The notes: generated by a model from the sequence alone, not told the origin. A stretch of 64,000 nucleotides of DNA from Massilia sp. IC2-278 (GCF_020708045.1 NZ_JAJFES010000012.1:62001-126000), one strand, 5' to 3'. Positions 8,333-21,089 are shown, numbered from the stretch's first letter. Translations and numbers: made by a program.

Positions 8333-11300
8333 ATGCCATTGAACCGCCGTCCTCAGATCATGTCGTCCGCGCTGAAAACACTCACCGCCGCGGTCGCCAG
8401 TGCAGTGCTTCTGTCTTCGGCGGCGTCGGCAGCGGGATTGGGCAAGCTGACGGTGCTGTCCGCCCTCGGCCAGCCGCTGCGCGCCGAGATCGAGCTGACC
8501 GCGGTGTCGAACGAGGAGGCGACCGGCCTGGTCGCCAAGCTGGCATCGGCTGATGCCTACCGCGCCGCCAACATCGAATTCAACCCGGCGCTGCTGTCGC
8601 TGCGCTTCAATGTCGAACAGCGGGGCGGCCGCCAGTTCGTGCGCATCAGCTCGACGCAGCCATTGAACGAGCCCTTCGTCGACCTGCTGCTGGAACTGGC
8701 CTGGGACAATGGCCGCCTGGTGCGCGAATACACCTTCCTGCTCGACCCGGCCGAACTGCGCGCGCCGCAGCCGGCGCAAGTGGCCGCCGCGCCCGCCGCC
8801 GGACGCCAGCGCGCCGCCACGCCTGCAGCGGAGGCCCCGGTCCAGCCTGCGCCGGCCAGCCGCACCCAGCGCGCCGCGCGCGCCCAGGAACGGGCCGAGG
8901 AATTGGCCAACGAGCGCGCCGCCGCCGCGGAAAGTGCCCCGCGTTCGCCGAACGCCGCCTCGCGCTACCGCGTCCGCCGCGGCGACACCCTGAGCGACAT
9001 CGCCGTGCGCCTGAAGCCCACCGACGTCTCGCTCGACATGATGCTGGTCGCGCTCTACCGCGCCAACCCGGACGCGTTCATCGGCAACAACATGAACCGC
9101 CTGAAGTCGGGCCAGATCCTGAACGTGCCGGCCGGCGACACCCTGCGCGGCGGCGATGCCGAGGAAGCGCGCGGCACCGTGGTCGCGCATGCGGCCGACT
9201 TCGACGCCTACCGCGCCAAGCTGGCCGGCCAGGTCGCCACCAGCACCCCGGCGCGCGAGACGGCGGCAGGGCAGAGCGCCACCGGCCGCATCACGGCCCG
9301 GGTGCAGGAACGCCCGACCGCCGCCAACGAATCGCAAGACCAGCTGCGCCTGTCCCGGGCCACGCCGGCCCCGGCGTCCGGGGCGGCCGGCGGCGCCAAC
9401 GCCACCGGCGCGAACACCGAAGAAACGGTCGCCCGCGAAAAGGAACTGGCCGACGCCCAGCAGCGCGTGAAGGAACTGGAAACCAACGTCAACAAGCTCG
9501 AAGAGCTGATCACGGTGAAGAACGGCGCCGGCGCCGCCGCTGCCGGTGCGGCCGCCGAAGGCATCAAGCCGCTCGTGCCGGCGAACGAAGCAGGCGAGGC
9601 GCCTGCCCAGCCGGCGCCGAAGATCAAGCCCAAGGTCGCCAAGCCGGCGCCGCCGCCGGAAAAGTCGCTGCTCGACACGCTGATGGACAACATCACGTAC
9701 ATCGGCGCGGGCGTGGCCGTGCTGGCGCTGGCTGCCCTCGGCCTGTCGCAGCGGCGCAAGCAGAAGCCGGCGCAGAAAGGCAAGGGCGCCGCCGCCCCTG
9801 CCGCCGAGCCGAGCATCCTGGGCGCCGCCGCCCAGCCGTCCTCGTCGCAATCGCTGTATGCCGAGACCGGCGGCCAGAGCGTCGACACCAACGACAGCGT
9901 CTTCAATTCCAGCTTCGCACCTTCGGCCAGCCAGCTCGACACGAACGAGGTCGACCCCCTGGCCGAAGCCGAGCTGTACCTGGCCTATAACTTCGACACC
10001 CAGGCCGAGGACATCCTCAAGGAAGCGCTGCGCAACGACCCGCTGCGCCATCCGGTGCGCCTGAAGCTGCTGGAAATCTACGCCGCGCGCAAGGACGTGC
10101 GCGCCTTCGAGACCCAGGCCACCGAGCTGTACAGCCTCACCGGCGGCAAGGGCGACGAGTGGGCGCAGGCGGCCAGCATGGGCCTGGCCCTCGATCCGGC
10201 CAACCCGATGTACGCCGCGGCGGCCGGCAGCGGCATTGGCGCCGGTGCGGTGGCGGCGGGCGCGGCCGGTATCGCCGCCGGCGCGATTGCCGCGCAGGAC
10301 GACAACAACCCGCAGACCCTGCTCTCGCAGCAGCTGGAGCAGGCCTTCCGCAGCCGCGCCGAGGACACCGGTTTCATCGAGCCGGTATCCACCACCGACG
10401 CCCTCACCGGCGCGCCGCTCGACACTGGCTTCGGCCTCGGCAGCGTGAGCCTGGACAAGAACGCCACCGCGCTGCCGCAGGCAGCCGAGACCGCCGTGGC
10501 GCAGGACGCCAAGGACGACAATCTCCTCGACTTCGACCTGGGCGGCCTGAGCTTCGAGCCGGTCCCGGCCAGCGAGCCGGCCTCGTTCGGCCGCAACGAC
10601 ATCACCGCCGTGCCGGCCGTCGATTCCGCCGTGCCGGACCTGCAGTTCGACATGGAGCCGTTCGCGCCGCTCGAACCGGACGCGACCCCGGCCGGCAGCG
10701 TCGCCGCCAACAGCCTGGACGATTTGTCCTTCGACATGGACTTCGACCGCCAGGACGGCGCCCAGCCAGCGCAGCCGGCCACCCTGGCGCCGCTGGACGA
10801 CGACGACGGCTTCGTGCTCGATTTGTCGAAGAACGGCCCGGCCACCGACATCGACATGGCCGAACTGGCCAAGGAGTTCGAGCTGCCGCCGCTGCCGGAA
10901 GTGCCGCAGTCCCCGGCCGCGTCGGACCTGAAGGACCCGCTGTTCGACCTCGACGCCATGGACTTCAGCCTGGCCGACGACACCCCGGTGACCCCGGCCA
11001 CGCCGGCAGCGCCAAGCCAGGACCTCGACTTCGCGAACGACCTGGACCTCGACTTCGCGCCCACGCCGGCCGCTGAATCGCCGGCGCCGGCGAAAGACCC
11101 GCTGTTCGACCTCGATACCCTGGACTTCGGCCAGCCGGCCGCGCCTGCCGCGCCGCAGGACGATCCGTTCGCGCTCGACGACGTGCCTGCCATCCCGAAC
11201 CCGGGCACCCCGGTGCCGCGCTTCGACATGGACAGCTTCGACCTCGACCTGCCCGCCGGCGAGCCTGGCGTCACGCCGCAGTTTGCCGAGTCCACGCAGT

Positions 11301-11482
11301 CTGCTTCCGAAGGCGAACTCACCCCGGCCCAGATGGAAATGGAAACCAAGCTCGACCTGGCGATCGCCTACCAGGAAATCGGCGACAAGGAAGGCGCGCG
11401 CGAATTGCTGGACGAAGTCATCAAGGGCGGCAGCAGCGAGCAGGCCACCCGCGCGCGCACCATGCGTGACCAGCTGGCGTGA
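8333..11482 (+). CDS. fimV: FimV/HubP-family polar hub and pilus-assembly protein
   Basis: Inner-membrane protein with a periplasmic LysM domain that in relatives organises type IV pili and cell-pole proteins. Visible in order: a signal peptide ending around SSAASA; the conserved FimV N-domain ([20 protein letters not shown]); a LysM domain at [16 protein letters not shown]; a coiled-coil stretch ([20 protein letters not shown]); one membrane segment ([16 protein letters not shown]); a long acidic cytoplasmic region with repeated [11 protein letters not shown] motifs; and the FimV C-terminal TPR-like cap ending TMRDQLA. It has about 1049 residues, typical for the family. The start is uncertain: ATG at 8333, 8360 or an upstream 8255 are all in frame and none has a strong ribosome site. 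The stop overlaps truA. Confidence 0.92.
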   Translation: MPLNRRPQIMSSALKTLTAAVASAVLLSSAASAAGLGKLTVLSALGQPLRAEIELTAVSNEEATGLVAKLASADAYRAANIEFNPALLSLRFNVEQRGGRQFVRISSTQPLNEPFVDLLLELAWDNGRLVREYTFLLDPAELRAPQPAQVAAAPAAGRQRAATPAAEAPVQPAPASRTQRAARAQERAEELANERAAAAESAPRSPNAASRYRVRRGDTLSDIAVRLKPTDVSLDMMLVALYRANPDAFIGNNMNRLKSGQILNVPAGDTLRGGDAEEARGTVVAHAADFDAYRAKLAGQVATSTPARETAAGQSATGRITARVQERPTAANESQDQLRLSRATPAPASGAAGGANATGANTEETVAREKELADAQQRVKELETNVNKLEELITVKNGAGAAAAGAAAEGIKPLVPANEAGEAPAQPAPKIKPKVAKPAPPPEKSLLDTLMDNITYIGAGVAVLALAALGLSQRRKQKPAQKGKGAAAPAAEPSILGAAAQPSSSQSLYAETGGQSVDTNDSVFNSSFAPSASQLDTNEVDPLAEAELYLAYNFDTQAEDILKEALRNDPLRHPVRLKLLEIYAARKDVRAFETQATELYSLTGGKGDEWAQAASMGLALDPANPMYAAAAGSGIGAGAVAAGAAGIAAGAIAAQDDNNPQTLLSQQLEQAFRSRAEDTGFIEPVSTTDALTGAPLDTGFGLGSVSLDKNATALPQAAETAVAQDAKDDNLLDFDLGGLSFEPVPASEPASFGRNDITAVPAVDSAVPDLQFDMEPFAPLEPDATPAGSVAANSLDDLSFDMDFDRQDGAQPAQPATLAPLDDDDGFVLDLSKNGPATDIDMAELAKEFELPPLPEVPQSPAASDLKDPLFDLDAMDFSLADDTPVTPATPAAPSQDLDFANDLDLDFAPTPAAESPAPAKDPLFDLDTLDFGQPAAPAAPQDDPFALDDVPAIPNPGTPVPRFDMDSFDLDLPAGEPGVTPQFAESTQSASEGELTPAQMEMETKLDLAIAYQEIGDKEGARELLDEVIKGGSSEQATRARTMRDQLA

Positions 11483-12279
11483 GGCGCATCGCACTAGGAC
11501 TCCAGTACGTCGGCACCGGCTGGAATGGATACCAGAAGCAGCCGAGCCGTGACACCGTGCAGGACGCACTCGAGATCGCCCTCGAGAAGTTCGCCACCAC
11601 GAAACTGCACACCACCTGCGCCGGCCGCACCGACGCCGGCGTGCACGCGGTCGAGCAGGTGGTCCACTTCGACACCGAACTCGATCGCGCCATGCAGAGC
11701 TGGGTGCGCGGCACGAATACCTTCCTGCCCGATTCGGTCACGGTGCGCTGGGCGCACGAGGTGGCGCCCGACCCCGAGGGCCAGGAATTCCACGCGCGCT
11801 TCTCGGCACGGGCCCGCACTTATCACTACGTCCTGTACAACAACGCCAACCCGTCGGCGCTGCTGGCCGGGCGCGCCGGCTGGGTGTTCCGCCCGCTCGA
11901 CGTCGAGCGCATGCGCGAAGCGGCCCGGCACCTGATCGGCCTGCACGACTTTTCCTCGTTCCGCGCCTCGGGCTGCCAGGCGAACACGCCGGTGAAGGAC
12001 ATGCAGCACATCGGCATCGAGCGCCGCGGCGACATCATCGTGTTCACCGTGCGCGCCAGCGCCTTTTTGCACCACATGGTACGGAACATCGTCGGCGCCC
12101 TGGTGTATGTCGGCACCGGCCGCAACGAGCCGGACTGGATGGCCGAGGTGCTGGCCGCGCGCAACCGCGACGCCGCCGCGCCCACCTTCATGCCGGACGG
12201 CCTGTACTTCGCCAAAATCGATTACGATCCGAAGTGGGGGCTGCCGCAGGAGGCGGTCTCGCCTTTGCCCTGGCTGTAA
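11479..12279 (+). CDS. truA: tRNA pseudouridine(38-40) synthase TruA
   Basis: Isomerises uridines 38-40 in the anticodon arm of tRNAs. The 266-residue protein has the catalytic Asp52 in [11 protein letters not shown] and the FRASGCQ and HHMVRNIVG stretches of the family. The start is a GTG inside GTGA, overlapping the fimV stop by four bases; the reading begins immediately with the usual [19 protein letters not shown], so no later start fits. It continues into trpF with an eight-base gap. Confidence 0.95.
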   Translation: MRRIALGLQYVGTGWNGYQKQPSRDTVQDALEIALEKFATTKLHTTCAGRTDAGVHAVEQVVHFDTELDRAMQSWVRGTNTFLPDSVTVRWAHEVAPDPEGQEFHARFSARARTYHYVLYNNANPSALLAGRAGWVFRPLDVERMREAARHLIGLHDFSSFRASGCQANTPVKDMQHIGIERRGDIIVFTVRASAFLHHMVRNIVGALVYVGTGRNEPDWMAEVLAARNRDAAAPTFMPDGLYFAKIDYDPKWGLPQEAVSPLPWL

Positions 12280-12963
12280 GGTTCACCATGAAACGCACCC
12301 GCATCAAGATCTGCGGCATCACCCGCGAGCAGGATTTGATTGCTGCCGTCGATGCCGGCGCCGACGCCCTCGGCTTCGTGTTCTACCCGAAGAGCCCGCG
12401 CTACGTCACGCCCGAACGCTTCGCCGAATTGGGCCGGCTGGTGCCGCCGTATGTGAGCGCGACCGCGCTGTTCGTGAACGCCAGCCTGGACGAGGTGAGG
12501 GCGGTGCTCGATGCGGCGCCGGTCGCGCTGCTGCAGTTCCACGGCGACGAAACGCCTGAGGAATGCGCGCGGATCGCGGCTGTGGTGAAACGTCCATTCG
12601 TGCGGGCCTTCCGCGTCAAGCCGGACACGGCGCATGCCGAACTGCTAGAATGCGAACTCGCATACCGCGCTGCCAGTCCCTGGTTTTCGAGCCTGTTGCT
12701 CGATGCCCACGTGGATGTGTATGGCGGCGCAGGAAAGGTCTTCGATTGGTCTCTTATTCCAAAAGAGCTCGCGCCTCGGGTCGTTTTGAGTGGTGGCTTG
12801 AGCGTGCAAAACGCGACTGACGCAACGGTCCGCGTACGGCCCTACGCCGTCGACATCAGCAGTGGTGTCGAGGAAGCGAAGGGGATCAAGGACGCCCGCA
12901 AGATCGCGGCCTTTGTCGCCGCGGTGCGGGCAGCCGATGCCACCATAGCAAGCGAGTTTGACC

Positions 12964-14247
<1,284 letters not shown>

Positions 14248-14271
14248 ATCCCGACGCATACGTGCGTTGAA

Positions 14272-14300
14272 CGCGTGGACGGCATAGCCGTCCACCCTAC
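14272..14300. repeat. REP-like palindrome, copy 4
   Basis: CGCGTGGACGGC AT A GCCGTCCACCCTAC: an inverted repeat with GTGGACGGC and GCCGTCCAC arms between trpB and trpA. The ends (CGCG.. and ..CCCTAC) match the other members of the family, while the inner bases differ but remain complementary. Confidence 0.7.
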
Positions 14301-14338
14301 CTGCCGCCAACACCGATCATCCAACACGGAAAACCACC

Positions 14339-15139
14339 ATGTCCCGCATCGAACACACCTTCGCCGCCCTGCGCGAACAAGATAAAACCGGCCTCGTCAC
14401 CTTCATCACCGCCGGCGACCCCGGCCCCGGCCTCACCGTGCCGCTGATGCACGCGCTGGTCGAAGGCGGCGCCGACGTCCTCGAACTCGGCGTTCCCTTC
14501 TCCGACCCGATGGCCGAAGGCCCGGTCATCCAGCGCGCCTGCGAACGCGCTTTGAAATTCGGCATCGGCCTGCCCGACGTCTTCAACTTCGTGCGCGAGT
14601 TCCGCAAGACCGACACCAGCACGCCCGTGGTCCTGATGGGCTATGCCAACCCGATCGAGCGCATCGGCCCCGATGAATTCATCCGCTGCGCCAAGGAAGC
14701 CGGCGCCGATGGCGCCATCGTGGTCGACTACCCGCCGGAAGAATGCGAAGCCTTTGCCGACGCCATGCGCGCGGCCGGCCTCGACCTGATCTTCCTGCTG
14801 GCGCCGACCTCGACCACGGAACGCGTGCGGCAGGTGGCGCGCTACGGCAGCGGCTTCAGCTATTACGTCTCGCTGAAAGGCGTTACCGGCGCCGGCAGCA
14901 TCGACACCGAGGACGTGGCGCGCCGCGTGGCCGCGATCCGCGAACACGTGAGCCTGCCGATCGGCGTCGGCTTCGGCATCCGCGACGCGGCAACGGCCAG
15001 GGCAGTGGCCTCGGTGGCCGACGCGGTGGTGATCGGCAGCCGCATCATCCAGGAAATCGAGAACGCCGGCGCGGAGCATGCCGTGGCGGCGGTGCGCGAT
15101 TTCGTCGGCGGCATCCGCACGGCGCTCGACGCGGCCTGA
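14339..15139 (+). CDS. trpA: Tryptophan synthase alpha chain TrpA
   Basis: Cleaves indole-3-glycerol phosphate to indole for TrpB. The 266-residue TIM barrel shows the catalytic Glu in [19 protein letters not shown], the Asp in [12 protein letters not shown], the SLKGVTGAG loop and the phosphate-binding GVGFGIRD. Start ATG agrees with the family's MSRI.F.AL.. beginning. It is the last gene of the trp segment and is closed by a terminator. Confidence 0.97.
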   Translation: MSRIEHTFAALREQDKTGLVTFITAGDPGPGLTVPLMHALVEGGADVLELGVPFSDPMAEGPVIQRACERALKFGIGLPDVFNFVREFRKTDTSTPVVLMGYANPIERIGPDEFIRCAKEAGADGAIVVDYPPEECEAFADAMRAAGLDLIFLLAPTSTTERVRQVARYGSGFSYYVSLKGVTGAGSIDTEDVARRVAAIREHVSLPIGVGFGIRDAATARAVASVADAVVIGSRIIQEIENAGAEHAVAAVRDFVGGIRTALDAA

Positions 15140-15176
15140 GTCAGGCGCACCTTCCGGGTTCGCCCGGATCACATGC

Positions 15177-15212
15177 AAACCGGCGCCAGACACGTCTGCC
15201 GCCGGTTTTTTT
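15177..15212 (+). terminator. Rho-independent terminator after trpA
   Basis: AAACCGGCG pairs with CGCCGGTTT, followed by a T run (15206-15212). It lies 38 bases after the trpA stop. Confidence 0.85.
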
Positions 15213-15358
15213 AAGGCCGCGTTGCCTGCGCATCGGCTTGAACCGATCCTGTCCCCCAGGCGTCGAAGACAAAACGACTGCATTTGATTACTTGTCCAGT
15301 TGTCATCGCGTACGTTACATTACGTCAACTACAACTCTTTGTACGGACGGGGTCTCCC

Positions 15359-15637
15359 ATGAAAAAGCAAGTCGTCAGCGTTTCCATCCTGCAGAACGCC
15401 AAGGTGATGGCGGCCCTGTATTTCGCCATCTCGCTCCCGTTCACGCTGCTGATGACCATCCCGGCCCTGATGGGGCAGGGGCAGGGCGCCGGCTTCTCGA
15501 TCGTGATGCTGGTCCTGATGCCGTTTCTTTATACCCTGATCGGATTCGTGTTCACGCTGGTCGGCGCCTGGGTGTATAACGTCATTGCCGCCCGCATCGG
15601 CGGTTTCGAGTTCACGACGGCCGAGGTCGGTAAATAA
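15359..15637 (+). CDS. Small two-helix membrane protein, unknown role
   Basis: A 92-residue protein with two strongly hydrophobic segments, at about 20-42 (ALYFAISLPFTLLMTIPAL) and 48-75 (FSIVMLVLMPFLYTLIGFVF), and a polar C-terminus ending VYNVIAARIGGFEFTTAEVGK. The pattern of two helices followed by a short YN..A.. GG.E tail is like DUF3566-type membrane proteins, but I cannot confirm that family by eye. Start ATG at 15359, where the basic N-terminus (MKKQVV) gives a plausible topology. It stands alone between the trpA terminator and accD. Confidence 0.75.
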   Translation: MKKQVVSVSILQNAKVMAALYFAISLPFTLLMTIPALMGQGQGAGFSIVMLVLMPFLYTLIGFVFTLVGAWVYNVIAARIGGFEFTTAEVGK

Positions 15638-15737
15638 GCGCACTGCGGAGTGATTGTCAGAAAGCCAAGCGGTCGACAAGCCCGGCGCTAGCGGCTACAC
15701 TACGCCCCAACTTCAGACACGCCGCAAAGGAGATAAC

Positions 15738-16613
15738 ATGAGTTGGTTGGAAAAACTGCTGCCCCCACGGATCCAGCGCTCCGATGCCGCCAATCGCAAG
15801 ACCATGCCGGAAGGCCTGTGGGTCAAGTGCCCATCGTGCGAAGCCGTGCTGTACCGCGCCGACCTGGACGCGAACCAGCACGTTTGCCCGAAGTGCGACC
15901 ACCACATGCGCATCCGCGCCCGCGAGCGCCTTGACGCGCTGCTCGACGCCGGCGGCCGCTATGAAATCGGCCAGGAAGCGCTGCCGGTCGACACCCTGAA
16001 ATTCAAGGACAGCAAGAAGTACCCGGACCGCCTGAAGGCCGCGATGGACGCCACCGGCGAAACCGATGCGCTGATCGTCCAGGGCGGCTCGATCATGAGC
16101 CTGCCGGTGGTCGTCGCCTGCTTCGAATTCGAATTCATGGGCGGCTCGATGGGCTCGGTCGTCGGCGAACGCTTCGCCCGCGGCGCCCAGATCGCGCTGG
16201 AACAGAAAGTGCCGTTCATCTGCATCACCGCCACCGGCGGCGCGCGCATGCAGGAAGGCCTGCTGTCGCTGCTGCAGATGGCCAAGACCACGGCCATGCT
16301 GACCAAGCTGTCCGAGAAAAAGCTGCCGTTCATCAGCGTGCTGACCGACCCGACCATGGGCGGCGTCTCGGCTTCGTTCGCCTTCATGGGCGACGTCGTG
16401 ATTGCCGAGCCGAAGGCCCTGATCGGCTTTGCCGGCCCACGCGTGATCGAAAACACCGTGCGCGAAAAGCTGCCGGAAGGCTTCCAGCGCGCCGAATTCC
16501 TGGTGCAAAAGGGCGCCGTCGACATGATCGTCGACCGCCGCAAGATGCGCGAAGAAATTGCGCGCCTGCTGGCCCTGCTGCAGAACCAGGCTGCGGAAGT
16601 CGTCGCCGAGTAA
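15738..16613 (+). CDS. accD: Acetyl-CoA carboxylase carboxyltransferase beta subunit AccD
   Basis: With AccA forms the carboxyltransferase that makes malonyl-CoA. The 291-residue protein has the N-terminal zinc ribbon CPSC..CPKC at about 33-55 and the crotonase-like core with [13 protein letters not shown] and [16 protein letters not shown] chose ATG 15738 because AAGGAGA lies directly upstream and [14 protein letters not shown] is the family's start; the frame is open 84 bases further back without likeness. Confidence 0.97.
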   Translation: MSWLEKLLPPRIQRSDAANRKTMPEGLWVKCPSCEAVLYRADLDANQHVCPKCDHHMRIRARERLDALLDAGGRYEIGQEALPVDTLKFKDSKKYPDRLKAAMDATGETDALIVQGGSIMSLPVVVACFEFEFMGGSMGSVVGERFARGAQIALEQKVPFICITATGGARMQEGLLSLLQMAKTTAMLTKLSEKKLPFISVLTDPTMGGVSASFAFMGDVVIAEPKALIGFAGPRVIENTVREKLPEGFQRAEFLVQKGAVDMIVDRRKMREEIARLLALLQNQAAEVVAE

Positions 16614-16639
16614 TCGCAGCGCAAGATCGAAGCTTCCTG

Positions 16640-16681
16640 ACGGCCGGCCGTCCGCCTAGCGGGCCGCCGGCCGTTCCTCTT
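16640..16681 (+). terminator. Possible terminator between accD and folC
   Basis: A nine-bp GC stem, ACGGCCGGC with GCCGGCCGT, with a 17-base loop and a short pyrimidine tail TCCTCTT. The tail is weak for a Rho-independent terminator, so this may only attenuate. Confidence 0.35.
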
Positions 16682-16702
16682 CACAGCCCCGTGTTCAATT
16701 CC

Positions 16703-18001
16703 ATGCAAAACCTTCCCACCACCTTGCCTGACTGGCTGGCACTGATCGAGTCGCGCCACGCCGAAACCTATATCGACATGGGCCTGGACCGTGTGCGCGC
16801 CGTCAAGGAGCGCATGGGCCTGGCCTTCAGCTGCCCGGTGATCATGGTGGCCGGCACCAACGGCAAGGGCTCGACCTGCGCCATGCTCGAATCGATCCTG
16901 CTGCACGCCGGCTACCGCGTCGGCCTCTACATCAAGCCACACTTCCTCGATTTTAACGAGCGCGCCCGCATCAATGGCGAAATGGCGGGCGACGAGGCCA
17001 TCGTCGAGGCCTTTGCCTATGTCGAGGCCCAGCGCGGCGACATTTCGCTGACCTATTTCGAATTCACCACGCTGGCCATCATGCATTTGATCTCGAAGGC
17101 CGGCGTCGACGTGGCGATCCTGGAAGTGGGCCTGGGCGGGCGCCTGGACGCGGTGAACGTGATCGACGCCGACGTGTCCATCGTCACCAGCATCGACATC
17201 GACCACGCCGACTACCTGGGCGACACGCGCGAAGCCATCGGTTTCGAAAAGGCCGGCATCTTCCGCGCCGGCAAGGCCGCGATCTGCAGCGACCCGGTGC
17301 CGCCCGCCACGCTGATCAAGCACGCCGAGGACATCGGCGCCGATCTGTGGCTGATCGGCCGCGATTTCAACTACCAGGGCGACCAGCAGCAGTGGAGCTG
17401 GGGTGGGCGCAGCATGCGCCGCAATTCGCTGGCCTATCCAGCCCTGCGCGGCGCGAACCAGTTGCTGAACGCCTCGGCGGCGCTGGCGGCCCTCGAGGCC
17501 CTGCGCATGCAGTTGCCGGCCGGCGCCCAGGAAGTGCGCACCGGCCTGGCACTGGTGGAACTGCCGGGCCGCTTCCAGGTACTGCCAGGCCGCCCGACCA
17601 CCGTGCTCGATGTGGCGCATAACCCACATGCCTCGGCCACCCTGGCCCAGAACCTCGGCAACATGGGTTTCCATCGCTACACCTACGCCGTGTTCGGCAT
17701 TATGGAAGACAAGGACATCGAGGGCGTGCTGGCCCCCATGGCCGGCCTGATCGACCACTGGTGCCTGGCCGACCTGCCGTCGCCACGCTCGGCAAAGGAC
17801 GAGAAACTGGCTGCACAAGTGGCCGCCCTGAAGCCTGACGGCGCGAAAGAAGAGGACTTTTCGGTCACCACCTTCGCCGATCCTGCCGCCGCATTCGCAA
17901 ATGCGGTGAGCCGTGCCGGGGAGAATGATAGAATTGTGGTCTTTGGCTCGTTCTATACCGTCGCCGGCGTGATGGCGGCCCGAAAAAACTCTCTTCACTG
18001 A
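16703..18001 (+). CDS. folC: Bifunctional folylpolyglutamate/dihydrofolate synthase FolC
   Basis: Adds glutamate to folates and to dihydropteroate. The 432-residue protein carries the Mur-ligase-type P-loop VAGTNGKGSTCAML, SPHF-like KPHFLDFNERARINGE, EVGLGGRLDAVNV and the C-terminal VFGSFYTVA. ATG 16703 is chosen; GTG 16691 is in frame and equally possible, and neither has a clear ribosome site. accD-folC-dedD-cvpA-purF is a conserved proteobacterial order, and dedD begins nine bases later. Confidence 0.95.
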   Translation: MQNLPTTLPDWLALIESRHAETYIDMGLDRVRAVKERMGLAFSCPVIMVAGTNGKGSTCAMLESILLHAGYRVGLYIKPHFLDFNERARINGEMAGDEAIVEAFAYVEAQRGDISLTYFEFTTLAIMHLISKAGVDVAILEVGLGGRLDAVNVIDADVSIVTSIDIDHADYLGDTREAIGFEKAGIFRAGKAAICSDPVPPATLIKHAEDIGADLWLIGRDFNYQGDQQQWSWGGRSMRRNSLAYPALRGANQLLNASAALAALEALRMQLPAGAQEVRTGLALVELPGRFQVLPGRPTTVLDVAHNPHASATLAQNLGNMGFHRYTYAVFGIMEDKDIEGVLAPMAGLIDHWCLADLPSPRSAKDEKLAAQVAALKPDGAKEEDFSVTTFADPAAAFANAVSRAGENDRIVVFGSFYTVAGVMAARKNSLH

Positions 18002-18010
18002 TTAAGACGC

Positions 18011-19012
18011 ATGGGCTTGTTCTCGATCTTTAGTAAAAACAAGCAAGAAAACACTGCCCAGGACAGTGGCCATTTCTCCCGCGACGACGACAATCTTGCC
18101 GAGCGCGCCCGTGCCAAGCGGGCTGCCTACGCGGGCGAAGCGGCCAGCGTCTCGCGCCGCAGCCGTAGCGGTGGCGACCCCATGCTGCCCGAAAAGAAGC
18201 GCGCACGGCGCCGCCTGGTAGGCGCGATCGCGCTGGCGCTGGCCGCCGCCGTCGGCCTGCCGATGCTGCTCGACTCGGAACCGCGTCCGCTGGTAGGCGA
18301 CATCGCCATCGACATCCCGGCCAAGGACAAGGCGCCGGCCCTGCCTGTGCCCTCGAGCCCGGTGCCGGCCGCCGACAGCGTCGACCAGGACGAGGAAATC
18401 ATCGATCCGCCGGCGCCGCCTGCTGCGACCCAAGGCACGAACCAGGGAACGACGACGCCGCCGCCGGTGCGGATGGCCCAGGCGCCGAAGTTCGATCCGA
18501 AAGAGCTGGTGTATGCCGAGCCGGAACCGAAGCCGGCGCCCAAGGCGGAACACAAGCCTGAGGTAAAACCCGAGCCGAAGAAGCCCGAACCCAAACCCGT
18601 CGAGCACAAGCCCGAACCAAAAAAGCCCGAGCCGAAGCCGGAGCCGAAAAAGCCCGAGCCGAAGAAGGCGGAAGAGAAGAAGGCCGAGGACAAGCCGCGT
18701 GCGAAGGACCAGGACGCCGCGCGTGCGCTGGCCCTGCTCGAAGGCAAGCCGGCTGAAAAGGCCGAGAAGCCGGCCGCCGCCAAGCCCGAAGCCAGCGGGC
18801 GTTTCGTGGTCCAGGTGGCCGCCCTGGCGAGCCAGGACAAGGTGGCCGAATTGCAGGCGCGCCTGCGCGCCGCCGGCGTCAGCGCCCATACCCGCAAGTC
18901 GGGCGAGCTGATCCGGGTCCAGGTGGGGCCCTTCGGCAGCCGCGAAGAGGCGGAAAAAGCCCGGGCCAAATTGAGCAGCCAGGGCTTCAGCGGTTTCCTG
19001 GTTCCGGTGTAA
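18011..19012 (+). CDS. dedD: SPOR-domain protein, DedD-type
   Basis: Septal-ring protein with a cytoplasmic N-terminus, one membrane helix at about 69-87 (LVGAIALALAAAVGLPMLL), a long periplasmic Pro/Glu/Lys-rich spacer, and a C-terminal SPOR domain at about 262-333 (RFVVQVAALAS..VQVGPFGSREEA) that binds denuded peptidoglycan at the division site. The spacer contains tandem KPEPKKPEPK-type repeats at about 175-225, the cause of the repetitive DNA at 18.54-18.68 kb. The position between folC and cvpA supports the DedD name. 333 residues, longer than E. coli DedD (220) because of the spacer. Confidence 0.88.
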   Translation: MGLFSIFSKNKQENTAQDSGHFSRDDDNLAERARAKRAAYAGEAASVSRRSRSGGDPMLPEKKRARRRLVGAIALALAAAVGLPMLLDSEPRPLVGDIAIDIPAKDKAPALPVPSSPVPAADSVDQDEEIIDPPAPPAATQGTNQGTTTPPPVRMAQAPKFDPKELVYAEPEPKPAPKAEHKPEVKPEPKKPEPKPVEHKPEPKKPEPKPEPKKPEPKKAEEKKAEDKPRAKDQDAARALALLEGKPAEKAEKPAAAKPEASGRFVVQVAALASQDKVAELQARLRAAGVSAHTRKSGELIRVQVGPFGSREEAEKARAKLSSQGFSGFLVPV

Positions 19013-19028
19013 GCGTGGTCGGGGCAGC

Positions 19029-19517
19029 GTGACGATTTTCGATTATCTGGTATTGTTCGTGCTGATTTCCTCCGTCATCATCAGCACCATGCGTGGCCTG
19101 GTGAAGGAAATCCTGTCGCTGCTGGGCTGGGTCGTTGCCTTCGTGGTGGCAAACGCCTACGGCGCCCAGCTCGCGCCGTTGCTGCCGGAAATGATTCCCG
19201 GCGACACGGTGCGCCTGATGGTGGCCTTTGTCGCCCTGTTCCTCGGCGTGCGCATTCTGATGGGGCTGCTGGCGCTGGCCCTCGGTTCGCTGATCGAGGC
19301 GGCCGGGCTGACCCTGGCGGACCGCGGCCTCGGTGGACTGTTCGGCCTGGCGCGCGGTGTTGTAATGGTGCTGGCCGCCGTCATATTGTGTTCGATGACT
19401 TCCATCCCCCAACAAGCATTCTGGAAAGAAGCGCTTTTATCGCCCCTGGCGGAGACCGGTGCACGCACGGTCAAGCCTTTCCTTCCCGCTGCCCTCGCGC
19501 AGCATGTTCAGTTTTGA
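19029..19517 (+). CDS. cvpA: CvpA family membrane protein
   Basis: A 162-residue inner-membrane protein with the four-helix CvpA pattern: FDYLVLFVLISSVIISTMRG, the LVKEILSLLGWVVAFVVAN stretch, and two further hydrophobic helices. CvpA is named for colicin V production and in enterobacteria supports envelope robustness against bile salts. The start is GTG at 19029, 16 bases after the dedD stop; the family's usual beginning follows at once. purF lies 37 bases downstream, as in many Proteobacteria. Confidence 0.92.
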   Translation: MTIFDYLVLFVLISSVIISTMRGLVKEILSLLGWVVAFVVANAYGAQLAPLLPEMIPGDTVRLMVAFVALFLGVRILMGLLALALGSLIEAAGLTLADRGLGGLFGLARGVVMVLAAVILCSMTSIPQQAFWKEALLSPLAETGARTVKPFLPAALAQHVQF

Positions 19518-19554
19518 TCTTTCTGTAACTGCATTCAGTTCTTAGGAGCACACC

Positions 19555-21081
19555 ATGTGTGGCATCGTCGGCGTCGTCTCGCAAACTCCCGTCAACCAGC
19601 TCTTGTACGACGCATTGCTGCTGCTGCAGCACCGCGGCCAGGATGCGGCGGGCATTGCAACCAATCACAGCAGCATGTTCTCGATGTACAAGGCCAACGG
19701 CCTGGTGCGCGACGTGTTCCGCACCCGTAACATGCGTTCGCTGCAGGGGAACACCGGCATCGGCCACTGCCGCTACCCGACCGCCGGTTCGTCGAGCGAG
19801 GAAGAAGCGCAGCCGTTCTACGTGAACGCGCCGTTCGGCATCACCCTGGCTCACAACGGCAACCTGACGAACCAGGCCGAGCTGAAAGACGCGCTGTTCC
19901 GCAACGACCGCCGCCACATCAACACCAATTCCGACTCGGAAGTGCTGCTGAACGTGCTGGCCCACGAGATCCAGGTGGCGGCGAACGGTTATTCGCTCGA
20001 CGCCGAGGCCCTGTTCAAGGCGGTCGGCATCGTGCACAAGCGCGTGCGCGGCGCCTACGCCGTCGTCGCCCAGATCGCCGGCCACGGCATGCTGGCCTTC
20101 CGCGACCCTTACGGCATCCGTCCGCTGTGCCTGGGCATGAACGAGGGCGAGCACGGCATCGAATACATGGTGGCCAGCGAATCGGTGGCCCTGGAAGGCA
20201 TCGGCTTCCGTTTCGTGCGCGACATCGCGCCGGGCGAAGCCGTGTTCATCGGCGACGACGGCCAATTGCACGCGCGCCAGTGCGCCGAGAACCCATCGCT
20301 GAATCCCTGCGCCTTCGAATACGTGTACCTGGCGCGCCCGGACTCGGTGATCGACGGCGCCTCGGTCTACGCCACGCGCCTGAAAATGGGCGAGTACCTG
20401 GCTGACAAGATCCGCAAGGAAATTCCGGTCGAGGAAATCGACGTCGTCATGCCGATTCCCGATTCCTCGCGTCCGGCCGCGATCCAGCTGGCGCTCAAAC
20501 TCGGCGTCGAATACCGCGAAGGTTTCATCAAGAACCGCTACATCGGCCGTACCTTCATCATGCCGGGCCAAGGCATGCGCAAGAAGTCGGTGCGCCAGAA
20601 GCTGAACGCGATCGGCTCCGAGTTCAAGGGCAAGAACGTGCTGCTGGTCGACGATTCCATCGTGCGCGGCACCACCAGCCGCGAGATCGTGCAGATGGCG
20701 CGCGAAGCCGGCGCTAGGAAAGTGTTCTTCGCGTCGGCGGCGCCACCGGTGCTGTTCCCGAACGTGTACGGCATCGACATGCCGACCCGCGACGAGCTGA
20801 TCGCCTATGGCCGCACGGTCGAGGAAGTGTGCAAGGAAATCACGGCCGACCGCCTGGTCTACCAGGACATCGACGCGCTGAAGCGCTCGATCTCGGACGT
20901 GAACCCGGAGCTGACCAACTTCGAGGCCTCGTGCTTCGACGGCGTGTACGTGACCGGCGACGTGACCCCGGCCTACCTCGACAACCTGGAGTCGGCGCGC
21001 CACAACGGCGGCAAGCCGGCGCCGGCGGAGGATGCCGTGCGCACGCAGCTGAACCTGAACCCACCGGTCGCCGCGGAATAA
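19555..21081 (+). CDS. purF: Amidophosphoribosyltransferase PurF
   Basis: First committed step of purine synthesis: PRPP plus glutamine gives phosphoribosylamine. MCGIVGVV places the catalytic Cys2 directly after the start, so the start is certain once Met is removed. The glutaminase half has [16 protein letters not shown]; the phosphoribosyltransferase half has the PRPP motif [18 protein letters not shown]. 508 residues, normal. The next gene starts eight bases after the stop. Confidence 0.97.
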   Translation: MCGIVGVVSQTPVNQLLYDALLLLQHRGQDAAGIATNHSSMFSMYKANGLVRDVFRTRNMRSLQGNTGIGHCRYPTAGSSSEEEAQPFYVNAPFGITLAHNGNLTNQAELKDALFRNDRRHINTNSDSEVLLNVLAHEIQVAANGYSLDAEALFKAVGIVHKRVRGAYAVVAQIAGHGMLAFRDPYGIRPLCLGMNEGEHGIEYMVASESVALEGIGFRFVRDIAPGEAVFIGDDGQLHARQCAENPSLNPCAFEYVYLARPDSVIDGASVYATRLKMGEYLADKIRKEIPVEEIDVVMPIPDSSRPAAIQLALKLGVEYREGFIKNRYIGRTFIMPGQGMRKKSVRQKLNAIGSEFKGKNVLLVDDSIVRGTTSREIVQMAREAGARKVFFASAAPPVLFPNVYGIDMPTRDELIAYGRTVEEVCKEITADRLVYQDIDALKRSISDVNPELTNFEASCFDGVYVTGDVTPAYLDNLESARHNGGKPAPAEDAVRTQLNLNPPVAAE

Positions 21082-21089
21082 CCTGCACC

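Noticed and set aside
8318..11569. A 1083-codon open frame on the minus strand opposite fimV
   Set aside because: Antisense shadow of a GC-rich gene: Arg/Gly/Val-rich, no start site or domain, and the plus strand has clear FimV and LysM motifs.
18540..18680. Tandem short repeats resembling a CRISPR or satellite
   Set aside because: They encode the KPEPKK-type periplasmic spacer of the SPOR protein in one frame. No spacers of unique sequence are present.
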